Positions 13,175-24,475 of a stretch of 64,000 bases of DNA are shown piece by piece (position 1 is the stretch's first letter; each line of letters starts with the position of its first letter). The stretch is from Monodelphis domestica (taxonomy: Eukaryota > Chordata > Mammalia > Didelphimorphia > Didelphidae): contig NC_077235.1 of NCBI RefSeq assembly GCF_027887165.1, positions 49,097,395 through 49,161,394 on the forward strand, written 5' to 3'. Both the position numbers and the translations under genes were made by a program. The notes beneath the pieces were generated by a model. It saw nothing but the letters and a program-made list of their open reading frames with translations, was not told the origin of the DNA and ran no database searches.

Positions 13175-14200
13175 ATGACAGTTTTACCTAAATTAATTTA
13201 CTTATTCAGTGCCACACCAATCATACTGCCAAATAATTATTTTATAGAACTAGGAAAAATAATAACATTCATCTGAAAGAACAAAAAAGGTCAAGAATAT
13301 CAAGGAACCTAATGAAAAAAAATTTGAAGGAAGGTGACCTAACAATACCTGATCTCAAACTGTTCTATAAAGTAGCAATCATCAAAATGGTCTGGGATTG
13401 GCTTAGAAATAGCTAGATCCATGGAGTAGATTAGATAGACTATATACAGGAGTAAAAGACCTTAGCAACCTAATGTTTGATAAACCCAAAGCCCCTAGCT
13501 TTTGAAATAAGAGCTCACTATTTAACAAAACCTACTGGGAAAATTGGAAAACAGTAGGGCAGAAAGTAGGTTTAGACCAATATCTCATGCCCTATACAGA
13601 GATAAGATCAAAATGGATATATAATTTAGATATAAGGAGTAATACCATAATTAAGTTAGGGGAACAGAATAGTTTACCTGGCAGATCTTTGGAGAAGGAA
13701 ATAAAAAGAGATAGAGAGTATTATAAAGATATAAAATGAATAATTTTGATTATATTAAATTTAAAGGCTTTTATACAAACAAAAGTAATATAACCAAGAT
13801 TAGAAGGGAAACAGATAACTGGGGAAAACATGTATAATAAATTTCTGTGATAAAGCTCTAATTTCTCAAATTTATAGAGAAATAAGTCAAATTTGTAAGA
13901 ATACCAGTCATTGCTCATTTCACAAATGGTGAAAGGATAGGAACAAGCAATTTTCAGATGAAGAAATCAAAGCCATTAATAATCATATGAAAAAAATGTT
14001 GGTTAGAGAAATGCAAATATGAAAACTCTGCGGTACCACCTCACACCAATCAGATTGGCCAATATGGCAATAAAGGAAGTGGTAAACATTAGAGGGGATG
14101 TGGCAAAATGGGGTACTAGTGCATTTTTGGTGGAGTTGTAAATTGATTGGACCATTCTGGAGGGCAATTTGGAACTATTCCCAAAGGACTATAAAATTGT

Positions 14201-14542
14201 TTTTTTTCCCTTTCCCAATCTTTTTTTTTTAATTTTATTATTTTATCAATTAGATTAATTTGGAGCACTTTTCCAGGATTACAAAAATCATGTTCTTTCC
14301 CTCCCCTCCCCCTAACCTCCTCCAATATCCCACGCACAATTCCACAAGGTTTTACATGTGTCATTGATCAGACCTATTTCCATATTATTGATGTTTGCAC
14401 TAGGGTGAACCTTTAGGGTCTACATCTCCAGTCATATCCCCATTGACACATGTGATCCATCAGTTGTTTTTCTTCTGTTTCTTCTCCCACAGATTTTCCT
14501 CTGAATGTGGATAGTGTTCTTTCTCCTAAGTCCTTCAGCAAT
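14201..14542 (-). mobile_element. Antisense L1 3' end with clear target duplication
   Basis: Left T-run, reverse-complement L1 3' UTR with CCCTCCCCTCCCCC, then the end of ORF2. It is flanked by the 16-bp direct repeat AGGACTATAAAATTGT at 14185-14200 and 14543-14558, so the insertion site is exact. Confidence 0.9.
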
Positions 14543-14905
14543 AGGACTATAAAATTGTGCATACTCTTTAATCTAGTAATACCACTACTGGGTCTGTATC
14601 TCAGAGAGATAAAAGAGGGGCAAGGACCTACTTGTACAAAAATATTTATAGCAGCTCTTTTTGTATGGGCAAAGAATTGGAAATTGAGGGGATGTCCATC
14701 AATTGGGGAATGACTGAAGATGATTTCAGAAAAAACTGGAAAGATCTGCAGGAACTGATGCAGAAAGAAATAAGTACAACAGGAAGAACATCGTACACAG
14801 TAACAGCAATTGCACAGTGGTTATCTGTGAAAACTTGACTACTTTCAGGAATGCAATCATCTGGGGAGATTCTAAAAGACTTATGAGGAATGCTATATGT
14901 GGCCT

Positions 14906-15208
14906 GGTAACAGCTCCTTCAGCTACTACAGCCAAAGCTACTGAAAAAAGAAAGTTATTGTCACCAAAATTCTTGGTAGTGTCAAATGACTCAATATCAA
15001 AAACTGATATGATTTTATCAGGAGAAATCGCATTAAAGAAGAGACCTCTGCTTCATGTCTCTGCCCTAAGGACTATGGGACTTTGCCATCAGACTTAGGG
15101 CTGAAACCTTCCCATTAGAGTGAGTTCCTTGAGTGCAGGGATTGTCTTATTTATCTGTCTTCCAGTGCTTAGCACAGAGCTTTGCCCCCAAATGCTTGCT
15201 AAATCTTT
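14906..15208 (+). repeat. Unassigned stretch ending in an L2-type 3' tail
   Basis: About 14906-15105 shows nothing I recognise. From about 15110 the sequence matches the L2/MIR 3' consensus style: GAGTTCCTTGAGTGCAGGGA, then CCAGTGCTTAGCACAGAG, then ATGCTTGCTAAAT. An L2 tail is the likely identity; family assignment needs a repeat library. Confidence 0.5.
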
Positions 15209-15269
15209 CTTTCATTCATTCATTCATTCATTCATTCATTCATTCATTCATTCATTCATTCATTCATTC
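15209..15269. repeat. (CATT)n microsatellite
   Basis: About 15 near-perfect tetranucleotide repeats directly after the L2-type tail. They account for the His-Ser-Phe-Ile repeats of an open frame that crosses them. Confidence 0.95.
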
Positions 15270-15639
15270 TTCTTACACCTTTAATATTCCTTCAACCCAA
15301 ATCCTGGGCATCCTGGCTACCAGAGACAGAATCATACAAGAGACTGCTGGGGATTCCTCAGACTCTCTTTGGAACAGTGACCTCCACCCCTCACTCTGCT
15401 TTATTTTTTTAATTACTTAAACAAAATGACAGTAATGTGAAGGTGAACCCACAGAGAAAGAGTCCATCCTAACCCAGTTACTGTTTCTTTAGCCATTCCT
15501 TGTACACCTTCTTTCCCTTTTCCGTTTAGTCAGACAAACTAAAGGGCAGTTCTAGTTTTCATTTGGATTGACCAAAAAGGTATTTCCACTGTTAGTTTGG
15601 CTGCCAGAATCGATACGATCTCTCTTAATCCTGATTTCA

Positions 15640-16380
15640 GGAAATCAAGATCCCTTCTTAGAATTTTAAAGTCTTTGATTAGCCACTAATTAGGTCTTTG
15701 ATTCAGGTGAAACCAGGGACTTCAGACCATTATTTCTGAATGTATTTTCTTCAAAATCTTTTCCTTTCTCACTTCTGCCATCTTCTGGTGCTTTTTGAGA
15801 TTCGACTCTTTTCTGATGACTGATTCCCTTTCCACCATTAACAACACTTTCTCTCATAGCCCCTGACTCAGTGGTTGTTATAGAGAAACAGGAATGCTCC
15901 TTTACCTCTTTTAGAACCTCCTTCTAATACAACCACTCAACTACTTCTTGTCTCCATATTTCTTTTTTTAAACCCTTCCCTTCCATCTTAGAATCAATAC
16001 TGTGTATGGGTTCCAAGGCAGAAGAGCAGAGAGGGCTAGGAATGGGGGTCAAGTGACTTGCCCAGGGTCACACAGCTGGGAAGTATCTGAGGTCAGATTT
16101 GAACCCGGGACTTCCCATCTCTAGGCCTGACTCTCAATCCACTGAGATACCCAGCTGCCCCCTTGTCTCCATCTTTGAGTTTTAAGCTGTGCATGTTTAT
16201 CACCCAACCCAGATTATTATGACTTTTGCCTATGATCTCCCTGGCCATCCTCCCTCCATTCTTAGTGAGTTCAGTGACTGGCTCATGCTATCTTTCCACC
16301 CCAACTCCTGCCCTCATACTGGGGGATTTTAATATACATATTAAAATCTTATCAAATACTCAAACTTCTCAGTTCCTTAA
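15640..16380 (+). repeat. Old dispersed repeat, possibly L2/CR1 ORF region, split by a SINE
   Basis: 15640-15960 and 16163-16260 resemble 31600-32100: shared GATTTCAGGAAATCAAGAT, TCTTTTCCTTTCTCACTTCT and TTTATCACCCAACCCAGATT. About 16315-16340 has CATACTGGGGGATTTTAATA, similar to the L2/CR1 endonuclease motif (GDFNIH). No open frame survives. Confidence 0.4.
15963..16162 (-). mobile_element. tRNA-derived SINE, full length
   Basis: The reverse complement of the common SINE: TTTAAACCCTTCCCTTCCAT at the left, GTCACACAGCTGGGAAGTAT in the middle, and CCACTGAGATACCCAGCTGC at the right edge. It splits the old repeat pair described around it. Confidence 0.9.
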
Positions 16381-16630
16381 CTGAGTACAGTTCCTCTGGC
16401 CTACTTTTCCACTTCATGACATATGAGGTGTACAAGGAGGATCCTTGCCAAGCCCTTTTCAGGGCTGTCCATCTACCTTTAGTGTCTACCTGTTACCTGA
16501 CTCACCTGTGACTCCAAGCCTCTGTAGCATAAGCAGTGGCTAGACCCTGGCAAAACTATCTGGGTTGAACCAGGTTGAGGGTACCTGACAGGCCTCAAAC
16601 CCCTCGGTGAGTTAGGGGGATGGGGCCAAG
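16381..16630. other. No recognised feature
   Basis: Unique-looking sequence without a convincing coding frame or repeat. Confidence 0.5.
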
Positions 16631-16708
16631 CCCAAGCCAAGTGCAGTAGGCAGGGTGTCAGTCTCATAAGCTGAAAGTCCTGAGTTCGATCCTTAGAAGG
16701 AGGGTGTG
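16631..16708 (+). pseudogene. tRNA-Met(CAU)-like relic
   Basis: From GTGCAGTAGGCAGGGTGTCA through GTCTCATAAGCTGAAAGTCC to TGAGTTCGATCCTTAGA the sequence follows elongator tRNA-Met closely: the D-arm GCAGTAGGCAG, the anticodon loop CTCATAA with CAT, and the T-loop GTTCGAT. The 5' acceptor half (about 16631-16640) does not pair with the 3' half AGGAGGG, so a complete acceptor stem is not seen. It is most likely a tRNA pseudogene or retrotransposed fragment rather than a working tRNA. No runs of internal SINE sequence are attached. Confidence 0.75.
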
Positions 16709-17283
16709 ATATACTGGGAGAGGCTTCTGGAGACCAGAAGAGTCACTTGGTTTGGGCTTGGCTCCACCTAAAGGTGATCATCTTTTACCTCTGGGTCCAT
16801 TATTCAGTCTGAAGCTGCTAGCCTGAGATTCCCTTTGGGGTGGATTCTCTCGGGAACAGGAAACAAATACAAGCTTTGAGGTCTCCAACTTACAATCTAG
16901 TCCTAAAACTTGGGGTTCATCAGATCTTACTAGGCTGCAAGTTTGGGGTTTCTAGATTCCATGTTGACTCACTGAAGTTGTATGACCCTGGAAGAGAGAG
17001 TGAGGCTGACAACTTTGGGCATCTCTCTCTTACTTAGATCCAATTCAGGTACATCGCAAGCCATCACCCCTGATTTCATAGGTCCTCTTTGAAATGAAGG
17101 ATGAGTAACACTCCATGACCTTGATCTTATCTTCTTCCACAAATGTTGATAAACTCTAAAAATTCCTTTATCTGGTCTAAATATTTTTATCATTTCACTT
17201 TCCCTATGCCTTAAGACTTCTAAGCCTGTTATTCATCCTTACCAAGACTTAATTCTTCAACACATCAATACTTTCCTTTCCTT
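16709..17283. other. No recognised feature
   Basis: Short open frames on both strands have no family resemblance, and no repeat is recognised by eye. Confidence 0.45.
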
Positions 17284-17492
17284 TATTTTATCTTTTTTAA
17301 AACCTCACCTTCCATCTTGGGATCAATCCTGTGTATTGGTTCCAGGGCAGAAGAGCAGTAAGGGCTAGACAATGGGGGTCAAGTGCCTTGTCCAGGATCA
17401 CACAGCTGGGAAGTGTCTGAGGACAGATTGGAACCCAGGACCTCCCATCTCCAGGCCTGGCTCTATCCACTGAGCCATCTAGTTGTCTTCCC
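17284..17492 (-). mobile_element. tRNA-derived SINE, full length
   Basis: Reverse-complement SINE: AAAACCTCACCTTCCATCTT, then GATCACACAGCTGGGAAGTG, then CCACTGAGCCATCTAGTTGT. Confidence 0.9.
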
Positions 17493-17869
17493 TTTCAAAT
17501 ATTTTGTCAATCCCCACCCTTAGATTATTGCTATGACATATCTCCTTCAAAGGTGTGCTTTGGCAAATTGAACTCAAGTATTTTATGTATATTATAGTTA
17601 TTTTGAATGTTTTCCCCCCTTTTTCACAGTTTGTCATATAATTTTTGTTATATAGAATGCTATTTTGTGGATTTATTTAGTAGGCTGCTATTTTGTGGAA
17701 GCTTTTGCCTCATTTCGTTTCTATGCTTATTCCCTCGGATTTTCCAAGTAAACCATTATTCTATCAGTAAACAAGGATTGATTTAATCTCCTCTTTGCTT
17801 ATCTTTATAGGAGTAGAACACTGTAATGTCTCTCATGCTTAGCTAAATCGAATGGAGGGATAAACAACA

Positions 17870-18125
17870 GGGAAATATAGAATTGAACAAGTTTCTGGAG
17901 AGTTTAAAGTTAAAATATGTGCAGCATCTACTAAAAAGTAGCATTTATAATCATGTTATCAGAAAAAAAGAAAAAAATCACAGTAGAAATAGAGATAAAA
18001 GAAATTATATTATACTGAAAGAAATCATAGAAAACAAACCAATGCTCATATCAAGTTTACATGCTTCAAATCCATTAGGAACTACATTAATAAAGGAAAC
18101 ATTTGTGGTCTCACCAATTGTCTGA
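17870..18125 (+). mobile_element. Old L1 ORF2 endonuclease fragment
   Basis: Asparagine/lysine-rich reading (..ENKPMLISSLHASNPLGTTL..) matches the old L1 endonuclease segment that normally reads NLYAPN. Similar old L1 sequence occurs at 44575-44720. It is short and broken at both ends. Confidence 0.55.
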
Positions 18126-18245
18126 TGCTGGTAACTTTGATAGTCTTCTCTGATGGATGAGTTCTTCCCCCATAATCTCAATTTGAGGAAGGACTAACTA
18201 ACTATTCACTTCAAACCAGGTTCAGCACATGACCCCTTGTATTGT

Positions 18246-18331
18246 TTTTCTTCTCTTCTCTTCTCTTCTCTTCTCTTCTCTTCTCTTCTCTTCTCTTCTC
18301 TTCTCTTCTCTTCTCTTCTCTTCTCTTCTCT
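18246..18331. repeat. (TTCTC)n microsatellite
   Basis: About 17 pentamer repeats. They adjoin the 3' end of the minus-strand SINE at 18332-18502, so they probably grew from its A-rich tail, read as (GAGAA)n on that strand. Confidence 0.95.
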
Positions 18332-18502
18332 TTAATGCTTTCTTTCTAGTAACTACTCTTAAGACAGAAGAGCAAGGGCTACGGGTAAATGAAACTCACT
18401 TGCCCAGTCATACAGCTATGAAGTATCTAAGGCCAAATTTGAACCCACAACCTCCTGTATTCAGACCTGGCTTGCTATCCATTGTGCCACCTAGCTACCC
18501 TG
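18332..18502 (-). mobile_element. Diverged tRNA-derived SINE
   Basis: CTTGCCCAGTCATACAGCTA, TGAACCCACAACCTCCTGTA and CCATTGTGCCACCTAGCTAC match a marsupial SINE in reverse complement, more diverged than the others in this window. Confidence 0.75.
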
Positions 18503-18667
18503 CCTTGCGTTACTTTTTTATCTCCTTCCCGGTGGCCACTTCATATTGGCATGCTTATACTCTTACAACCTTCTTCATTTATTAGTGAATTTCTAACTGG
18601 AACCTCTATTGAAGGAAGTAATTACACCAGTCAATTGATAAATCAGCAAATATTTATTAATGATTCT

Positions 18668-18845
18668 TTTTTATAGTTTTTTTTTTACCAATTACATGTA
18701 ATTACAAATTTCCACATAGATTTTCCTGTTATATGATCCAAATTGTCGACTTCCTCCTTTCCTTTCCCCTTTCTGGTGTTGGAGGGCAATTCAATCTGGG
18801 TAATACATGTATTATTATGCAAAATTATTTATATATTGTTCATTT
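18668..18845 (-). mobile_element. Old antisense L1 3' end
   Basis: TTACAAATTTCCACATAGAT, the C-rich CTTTCCCCTTTCTGG and AGGGCAATTCAATCTGGGTA match the same 3' UTR type found at 28890-29040. A younger antisense L1 follows it. Confidence 0.65.
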
Positions 18846-21800
18846 TTAAAAATTAAGTTGATTTAATTGAGTAATTTAGCATATTTTCCCATGGTTACAT
18901 GATTCATGTTATTTTCCTCCCCTCCCCATAAACCCCTCCAATATCTGATGCACAATTCCACAGGGTTTTACATGTGTCATTGATCAAGACCTATTTCCAT
19001 ATTATTAATATTTGTACTGGGATGATCACTTAGAGTCTACATCCCCAATCCTATCCCCATCGACCCATGTGATCAAGCAGTTGTTTTTCTTCTGTGTTTC
19101 TACTCCCACAGTTCTCTCTCTGGATGTGGGTACATTCTCATAAGTCTCTCAGAATTGTCCTGGGTCACTGCATTGCTGCTAGTAGAGAAGTCCATGACAT
19201 TCGATGGTGCCACAGTGTATCCGTCTCTGTGTACAATGTTCTCCTGGTTCTGCTCTTCTCACTCTGAATCAATTCCTGAAGGTTGTTCCAGTCCCCATGG
19301 AATTCCTCCAGTTCATTATTCCTTTGAGCACAATAGCATTCCATCACCATCAAATACCACAATTTGTTCAACTATTCCCCACTTGATTTTTTGCCACCAC
19401 AAAGAATGCAGCTATGAATATTCTTGTACAGGTCTTTTTCCTTATTATCTCTTTGGGGTACAAACCCAGCAGTGGTATGGCTTGATCAAAGGGCAGACAG
19501 TCTTTTAAAGCCCTTTGAACATAGTTCTAAATTGCCTTCCAGAATGGCTGGATTAATTCACAACTCCACCAACAATGCATTAATGTCCCAATTTTGCCAC
19601 ATCCTCTCCAGCATTCATTACTTTCCTTTGTTAGGCAATCTGCTAGGTCTGAGGTGATACCTCAGAGTTGTTTTGATTTGCATTTCTCTGATTATAAGAG
19701 ATTTAGAACACTTTCATGTGCTTATTAATAGTTTTGATTTCTTTAAATGAAAATTACCTATTCATGTCCCTTGCCCATTTATCAATTGGGGAATGGCTTG
19801 ATTTTTTGTACAACTGATTTAGCCCTTTACAAATTTGAGAAATTGGACCTTTGTCAGAGGTTTTTGTTATGAAGATTGTTTCCCAATTTGTTGTTTCCCT
19901 TCTAATTTTGGTTGCATTGGTTTTGTTTGTGCAAAACCTTTTTAATTTGATGTAATCAAAATTATTGATTTTACATTTTGTGAATTTTTTCTAGCTCTTG
20001 CTTGGTCTTAAAATCTTTCCTTTCCCATAGATCTGACAGGTAAACTATTCTATGTTCACCTAATTTATTTATAGTTTCCTTATTTATATTCAAGTCATTC
20101 ACCCATTCTAAATCTATTTTGGTGTAGGTTGTGAGATGTTGATCTAAACCCAATCTTTCCAATGACTGTCTTCCAATTTTTCCAGAAGTTTTTATCAAAT
20201 AGTGTGTTTTTGTCCCAAAAGCTGGGATCTTTGGGCTTGTTATAGACTGTTCTGCTGAGGTCACTTACTCCGTCTATTCCACTGATCCTCCTTTCTGTCT
20301 CTTAGTCAATACCAAATTGTTTTGATGACCATTGCTTTATAGTACAGTTTAAAATCTGGTACTGTTAGGTCCCCCTCCTTCACATTTTTTTCATTATTTC
20401 CCTTGATATTCTTGATCCTTTCTTCTCCCAAAGGAAATTTGTTATAATTTTTTCTAATTCAGTAGAAAAGCTTCTTGGTAGTTTGAAAGGCATGGCACTA
20501 AATAAGTAAATTAATATGGGAACAATTGTCATTTTAATTATGTTAGCTCATCCTACCCATGAGCAATCAATGTTTTTCCAATTGCTTAGATCTAGTTTTA
20601 ATTGTGTGGAAAGTGTTTTGTAGTTGTGTTCATATAGTTCCTGTGTTTGTCTTGGCAGATAGATTCCTAAATATTTTATATTATCTAGGATGATTTTAAA
20701 TGGAATTTCTCTTTCGAACTCTTGCTGCTTAGATGTTGGAAATATATACAAATCCTGATGATTTATGTGGGTTGATTTTGTATCCTGCAACCTTGCTAAA
20801 GTTGTTGATTATTTCTAATAGCTTTTTAGTTGATTGTCTAGGATTCTTTAAGCAGACCATCATATCATCTGCAAAGAGCGATAGTTTAGTCTCTTCATTG
20901 CCTATTTTAATAGCTTCAATTTCTTTTTCTTCGCAGATTGCTACTGCTAGTGTTTCTAGTACAATGTTAAATAATAGAGGTGACAATGGGCATCCTTATT
21001 TCACTCCTGATCTTATTGGGAAGGCTTATAATTTATCCCCATTGTAGAAAATGCTTGCTGGTGGTTTTAAATACTGTTTATTATTTTTATGAAAGGCCCT
21101 TCTATTCCTATACTTTCTAGTGTTTTCAATAGGAATGGGTATTGTATTTTTTCAAGGGCTTTTTCTGCATCTATTGAGATAATTATGTGATTCCTGTTGG
21201 TTTGGTTGTTGATATGGTCAATTATGTGGATGGTTTTCCTAATATTAAACCATTCTTGCATTCCTGGTATAAATCCCACCTGATCATAGTGAATAACCCT
21301 TGTGATCATTTGCTGGAGTCTTTTTGCTGGTATTTTATTTAAGATTTTTGCATTTATGTTCATTAAGGAGACTGGTCTGTAGTTTTCTTTCTCTGTTTTT
21401 GGTCTACTTGGCTTTGAAATCAGTACCATATTTGTGTCATAAAAAGCATTTGGTAGAACTCCTTCTTTGCTTATTATGTCAAATAATTTGTATAGTATTG
21501 GGATTAGTTGTTCTTTAAATGTTTGATAGAATTCACTTGTGAATCCACCTGGCCCTGGGGATTTTTGCTTTGATGGCTTGTTCAATTTCTTTTTCTGATA
21601 TAGGATCATTTAAATATTCTATTTCTTCTTCTTTTAATCTAGGCAATTTATATTTTTGTAAATAATCATTCATATCACCTAGATTGCCATATTTATTGCC
21701 ATATAATTGGGCAAAATAGTTCTTAATAATTACCTTAATTTACTCTTCATTAGAGGTGAGGTCACCCTTTTCATCTTTGATAGTGTTGACTTAGTTTTCT

Positions 21801-22049
21801 TCTTTCCTTTTTTTATTAATTAGTACTTTGTCTATTTTATTTGTTTTTTCAAAGTACCAGCTTCTAGTCTTATTTATTAATTCAATAGTTCTTTCACTTT
21901 CAATTTTATTAATTTCTCCTTTAATTTTTATAATTTCTAATTTAGTTTTTTTCTTGGGATTTTTAATTTGTTCTCTTTCTAGTTTTTTAATTTGCATGCT
22001 CAATTCATTGACCTCTTCCCTCTCTGATTTGTTAATATATGCACTAAGG
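18846..22049 (-). mobile_element. Antisense L1 LINE, 5'-truncated
   Basis: Read on the minus strand it has the ORF2 linker (22003-21791), the reverse transcriptase (21609-21067: [39 protein letters not shown]), an intact catalytic FADD in 20986-20729 ([10 protein letters not shown]), the C-terminal region and the 3' UTR. It ends at the hAT element at 22050, at a position equal to about 4840 of the inner L1. The ORF1 and endonuclease parts are missing. Several frame breaks exist. It is similar in state to the inner L1 at 2345-8130. Confidence 0.85.
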
Positions 22050-22998
22050 CAGGGGTCCCCAAACTTTTTACACAGGGGGCCAGTTCACTGTCCCTCAGAC
22101 CATTGGAGGGCTAGCCTATAAAAAAATTAGGAGCAAATCCCTATGCACATTGCACATATCTTATTTTAAAGTAAAAAAAAAAACCAAAAGGAAAACAAAT
22201 ACAATATTTAAAATAAAGAACAATTAAATTTAAATCAACAAACTGACCAGTATTTCAATGGGAACTATGGGCCTGCTTTTGGCTAATGAGATGATCAACG
22301 TCCAGTTCCATATTTGTCACTGCTAGCCATAACAAGTGATGCAAGTGTGCATCAGTTAGTCTAGATCTGGTTGGAGATTTCAGATGTTTCATTCTGGAAA
22401 AAGTCTGTTCACAGACATAAGTGCTGCCAAAGATGGTTGCCATTTTGAGTGCATGGTTCCTGAGATTAGGATATGTCTCAGAGGGGAGAGATGCACAGAA
22501 TTAGGCAAGCTGCTTGACTTGAATGCGTCTTTCAGAGAGTTACAATTCTGCAGTTCAGCTAGTTCCATTTGGTAAATTATATCCACATTTTCAATGTCAA
22601 TAGACAATGGGTTACAGAAAAGCTGTATGTCCTGTTCATGGAGATGAAGCTCTTTAAATCTGAATTGGAACTCCTTTTGCAACTTTTCCAGTGAATCCAC
22701 ACATGTTTCTTTGGGGAATGCAATCAAGGGTTTTTCTGCTAATAGATTTTGAGTTATGGGGAGATGGCAGAAATTTTCCTCCTTTACTTATTTGATGAGG
22801 AGGCCTAATTTTACTTCAAATGCTTTCACATGTGACTGCATATCACAGATGAGATTCCCTTTTCCTTGAAGTTGCACATTGAAACTGTTGAGTAGCTCTG
22901 TTACATCTAGAAAGGTGAGGTGCCATTTCCATTCTGCATCATTGAGCTCTGGTACTTCTCCCACCCCTTGAGATAGTGAGCAATATGGTATCAATTAT
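22050..22998 (-). mobile_element. hAT (Charlie-like) DNA transposon relic
   Basis: The left edge CAGGGGTCCCCAAACTTTTT is a typical hAT terminus, next to a possible 8-bp duplication CACTAAGG (22042-22049). Minus-strand frames give the C-terminal dimerisation (hATC) region: 22443-22255 IFGSTYVCEQTFSRMKHLKS followed by SRLTD. Upstream pieces are 22727-22389 and 22994-22788 (AEWKWHLTFLDVTELLNSFN). The N-terminal part and the other terminus are not seen, so it is a truncated, dead copy of roughly 250-300 transposase residues. Confidence 0.85.
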
Positions 22999-23345
22999 AC
23001 ACACGAAGTAATTTTGAAAATATTTTTGTGTTAGCCATGTTGCAAAAAGGAAGAAAAATAAAGAAAGCAAAAAATATTTTAATCTGTACTCAGAGTTTAT
23101 CAGTTTTCTCTTCAGATGGGCAACATTTTCTGTCCTGAATTCTTTGTAATTGTCTTGAAAAATTATCTTGATCAGAGTATCTAAGACTTTCACAATTGAT
23201 CTTCATTACAATATTGCTGTTACTATGTATATTATTCTGGTTTTGCTCATTTCATTTTTCATCAGTTCATACAAGTCTTCCCAGGTTTTTCTGAAACCAT
23301 CCTGTTCATCATTTCTTATAGCACAATAGTAGAGAAGTATTAGGA
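22999..23345 (-). mobile_element. Old antisense L1 3' fragment
   Basis: From about 23120, GAATTCTTTGTAATTGTCTT, ATATTGCTGTTACTATGTAT and TTTCTGAAACCATCCTGTTC match the antisense L1 C-terminal/3' region also seen at 29230-29340 and 34580-34760. 22999-23119 is AT-rich and unassigned. Confidence 0.55.
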
Positions 23346-24382
23346 TATAGAGTTGAGTTCTGTTATGAGCACATGGAGTGGCTTCATAATTTCTACTCTC
23401 TGTATCTCTTCTTCTCTTTTATTAGTGTATCATATTTTTATATTGTTTGTGTTTGTTGTGTTGTAGATAGCTGAAATTATGCTTACACATAATTCCCATT
23501 TTAAGAGAAGTATGAGAGACTGAAAAGATTAGAGAAAATGTCTAATTCTCCATCTTGTTGGTCACATGACCTTCAATTTCCTCAGGAATTTTTTCATTCA
23601 GTCTCTTGCAAGAGCTGTGCAATGAAAAATGGGGGGCTGCAGAAGTGGAAGCATTATCATGATGAGAAGGCATTTGAGGTGAAGATGAAAATATTAGTCA
23701 TGACAGAAGTAGAGATGGAAGTGAAGCGAGCTAGTGAGAAGGGTCCCAGGCTGGCTCCATCAGTGTCTTAGAGGAGATAACGGTCAGGGTGGTGGTGGTG
23801 ATGGTGGTGGTGGTGAGTGATTTAACTTGCCTGACACATGCTGCCTCCTTTCTCAGGGGGGCTTTGCTTGTCCTGTGTGTGGTAGTCATTTGGGCAGATG
23901 GTAGGGATGGCTGGCCCTTTCTCCATAGGAGTTGCTTCCCTGAATGATGACTGTGAAGCAAGAATGATCTGAGTGCTGTCACTCCTATGGCTCCTGTGCC
24001 AATCTTCCTGTTGTTGGCAATTGGTCAATAGTTATGGCAGTGGTGATTAGTGTGTGAAGGAAATTACTGAGGGGACTTTGATCAGGAGGATAGAATTGAA
24101 TCCCTGATGCCTCCTGTAGGAAAAGTCAGATAATGAGGCAGGAGGCAGGCCGGATATCACCTGGATGGCCCAGGCAAAGGAGAAATGGTGGCAGTTGGCT
24201 CACGAGGTATGATGTGTGGGAATCAGTGGGCAGAGAGCAAGTTTGATAAACTGTAGCCAGACTGGATTGTGGTGTCTCAGCTTCAGTGTTGGAGCTGACT
24301 GGGGGACTCACATGGCTGCTACAGAACAGCAAGCTAAATGGAGAGCTAGATTAGGGTAAATCTTCCCTAAAAGTAATCTACC
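23346..24382. other. Mostly unassigned; short (TGG)n run
   Basis: No coding frame is convincing. 23784-23816 is a TGG/TGA-type trinucleotide run. From about 24040 the style (short purine-rich phrases ending in AGCTAGATTAGGGTAAATC) resembles the tandem array further right and may be its worn edge. Confidence 0.4.
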
Positions 24383-24475
24383 TCTTCTCTCTCTCTCTGT
24401 CTCACTCTCTCTGTCTCTCTGTCTCTGTCTCTGTCTCTGTCTCTGTCTCTGTCTCTGTCTCTGTCTCTCTCATCT
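24383..24475. repeat. (TCTCTG)n microsatellite
   Basis: A pyrimidine-rich run beginning as CTCTCTCT and becoming about ten GTCTCT units. Confidence 0.95.

Larger units (their letters stand above)
8131..14905 (+). mobile_element. L1 LINE (outer, older copy), 3' part
   Basis: The ORF1 remainder (about 8131-8660) continues where the copy left off at 1211. It is followed by ORF2: endonuclease at about 9100-9800, reverse transcriptase at about 10380-12560 and the C-terminal region to a stop at 14836-14838, then a short 3' UTR. Very few long frames survive, so it is clearly older than the inner copy. It has been split by a SINE (10254-10350), two antisense L1 ends (10799-11970), a plus-strand L1 end (about 12791-13174) and an antisense L1 end (14201-14542). 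The 3' limit near 14905 is approximate. Confidence 0.8.

Noticed and set aside
15133-15420. 95-residue open frame with HSFIHSFIH repeats
   Set aside because: It is the translation of the (CATT)n microsatellite.
18229-18585. 118-residue open frame beginning in SSLLFSSLLF repeats
   Set aside because: It is the translation of (TTCTC)n plus an antisense SINE.
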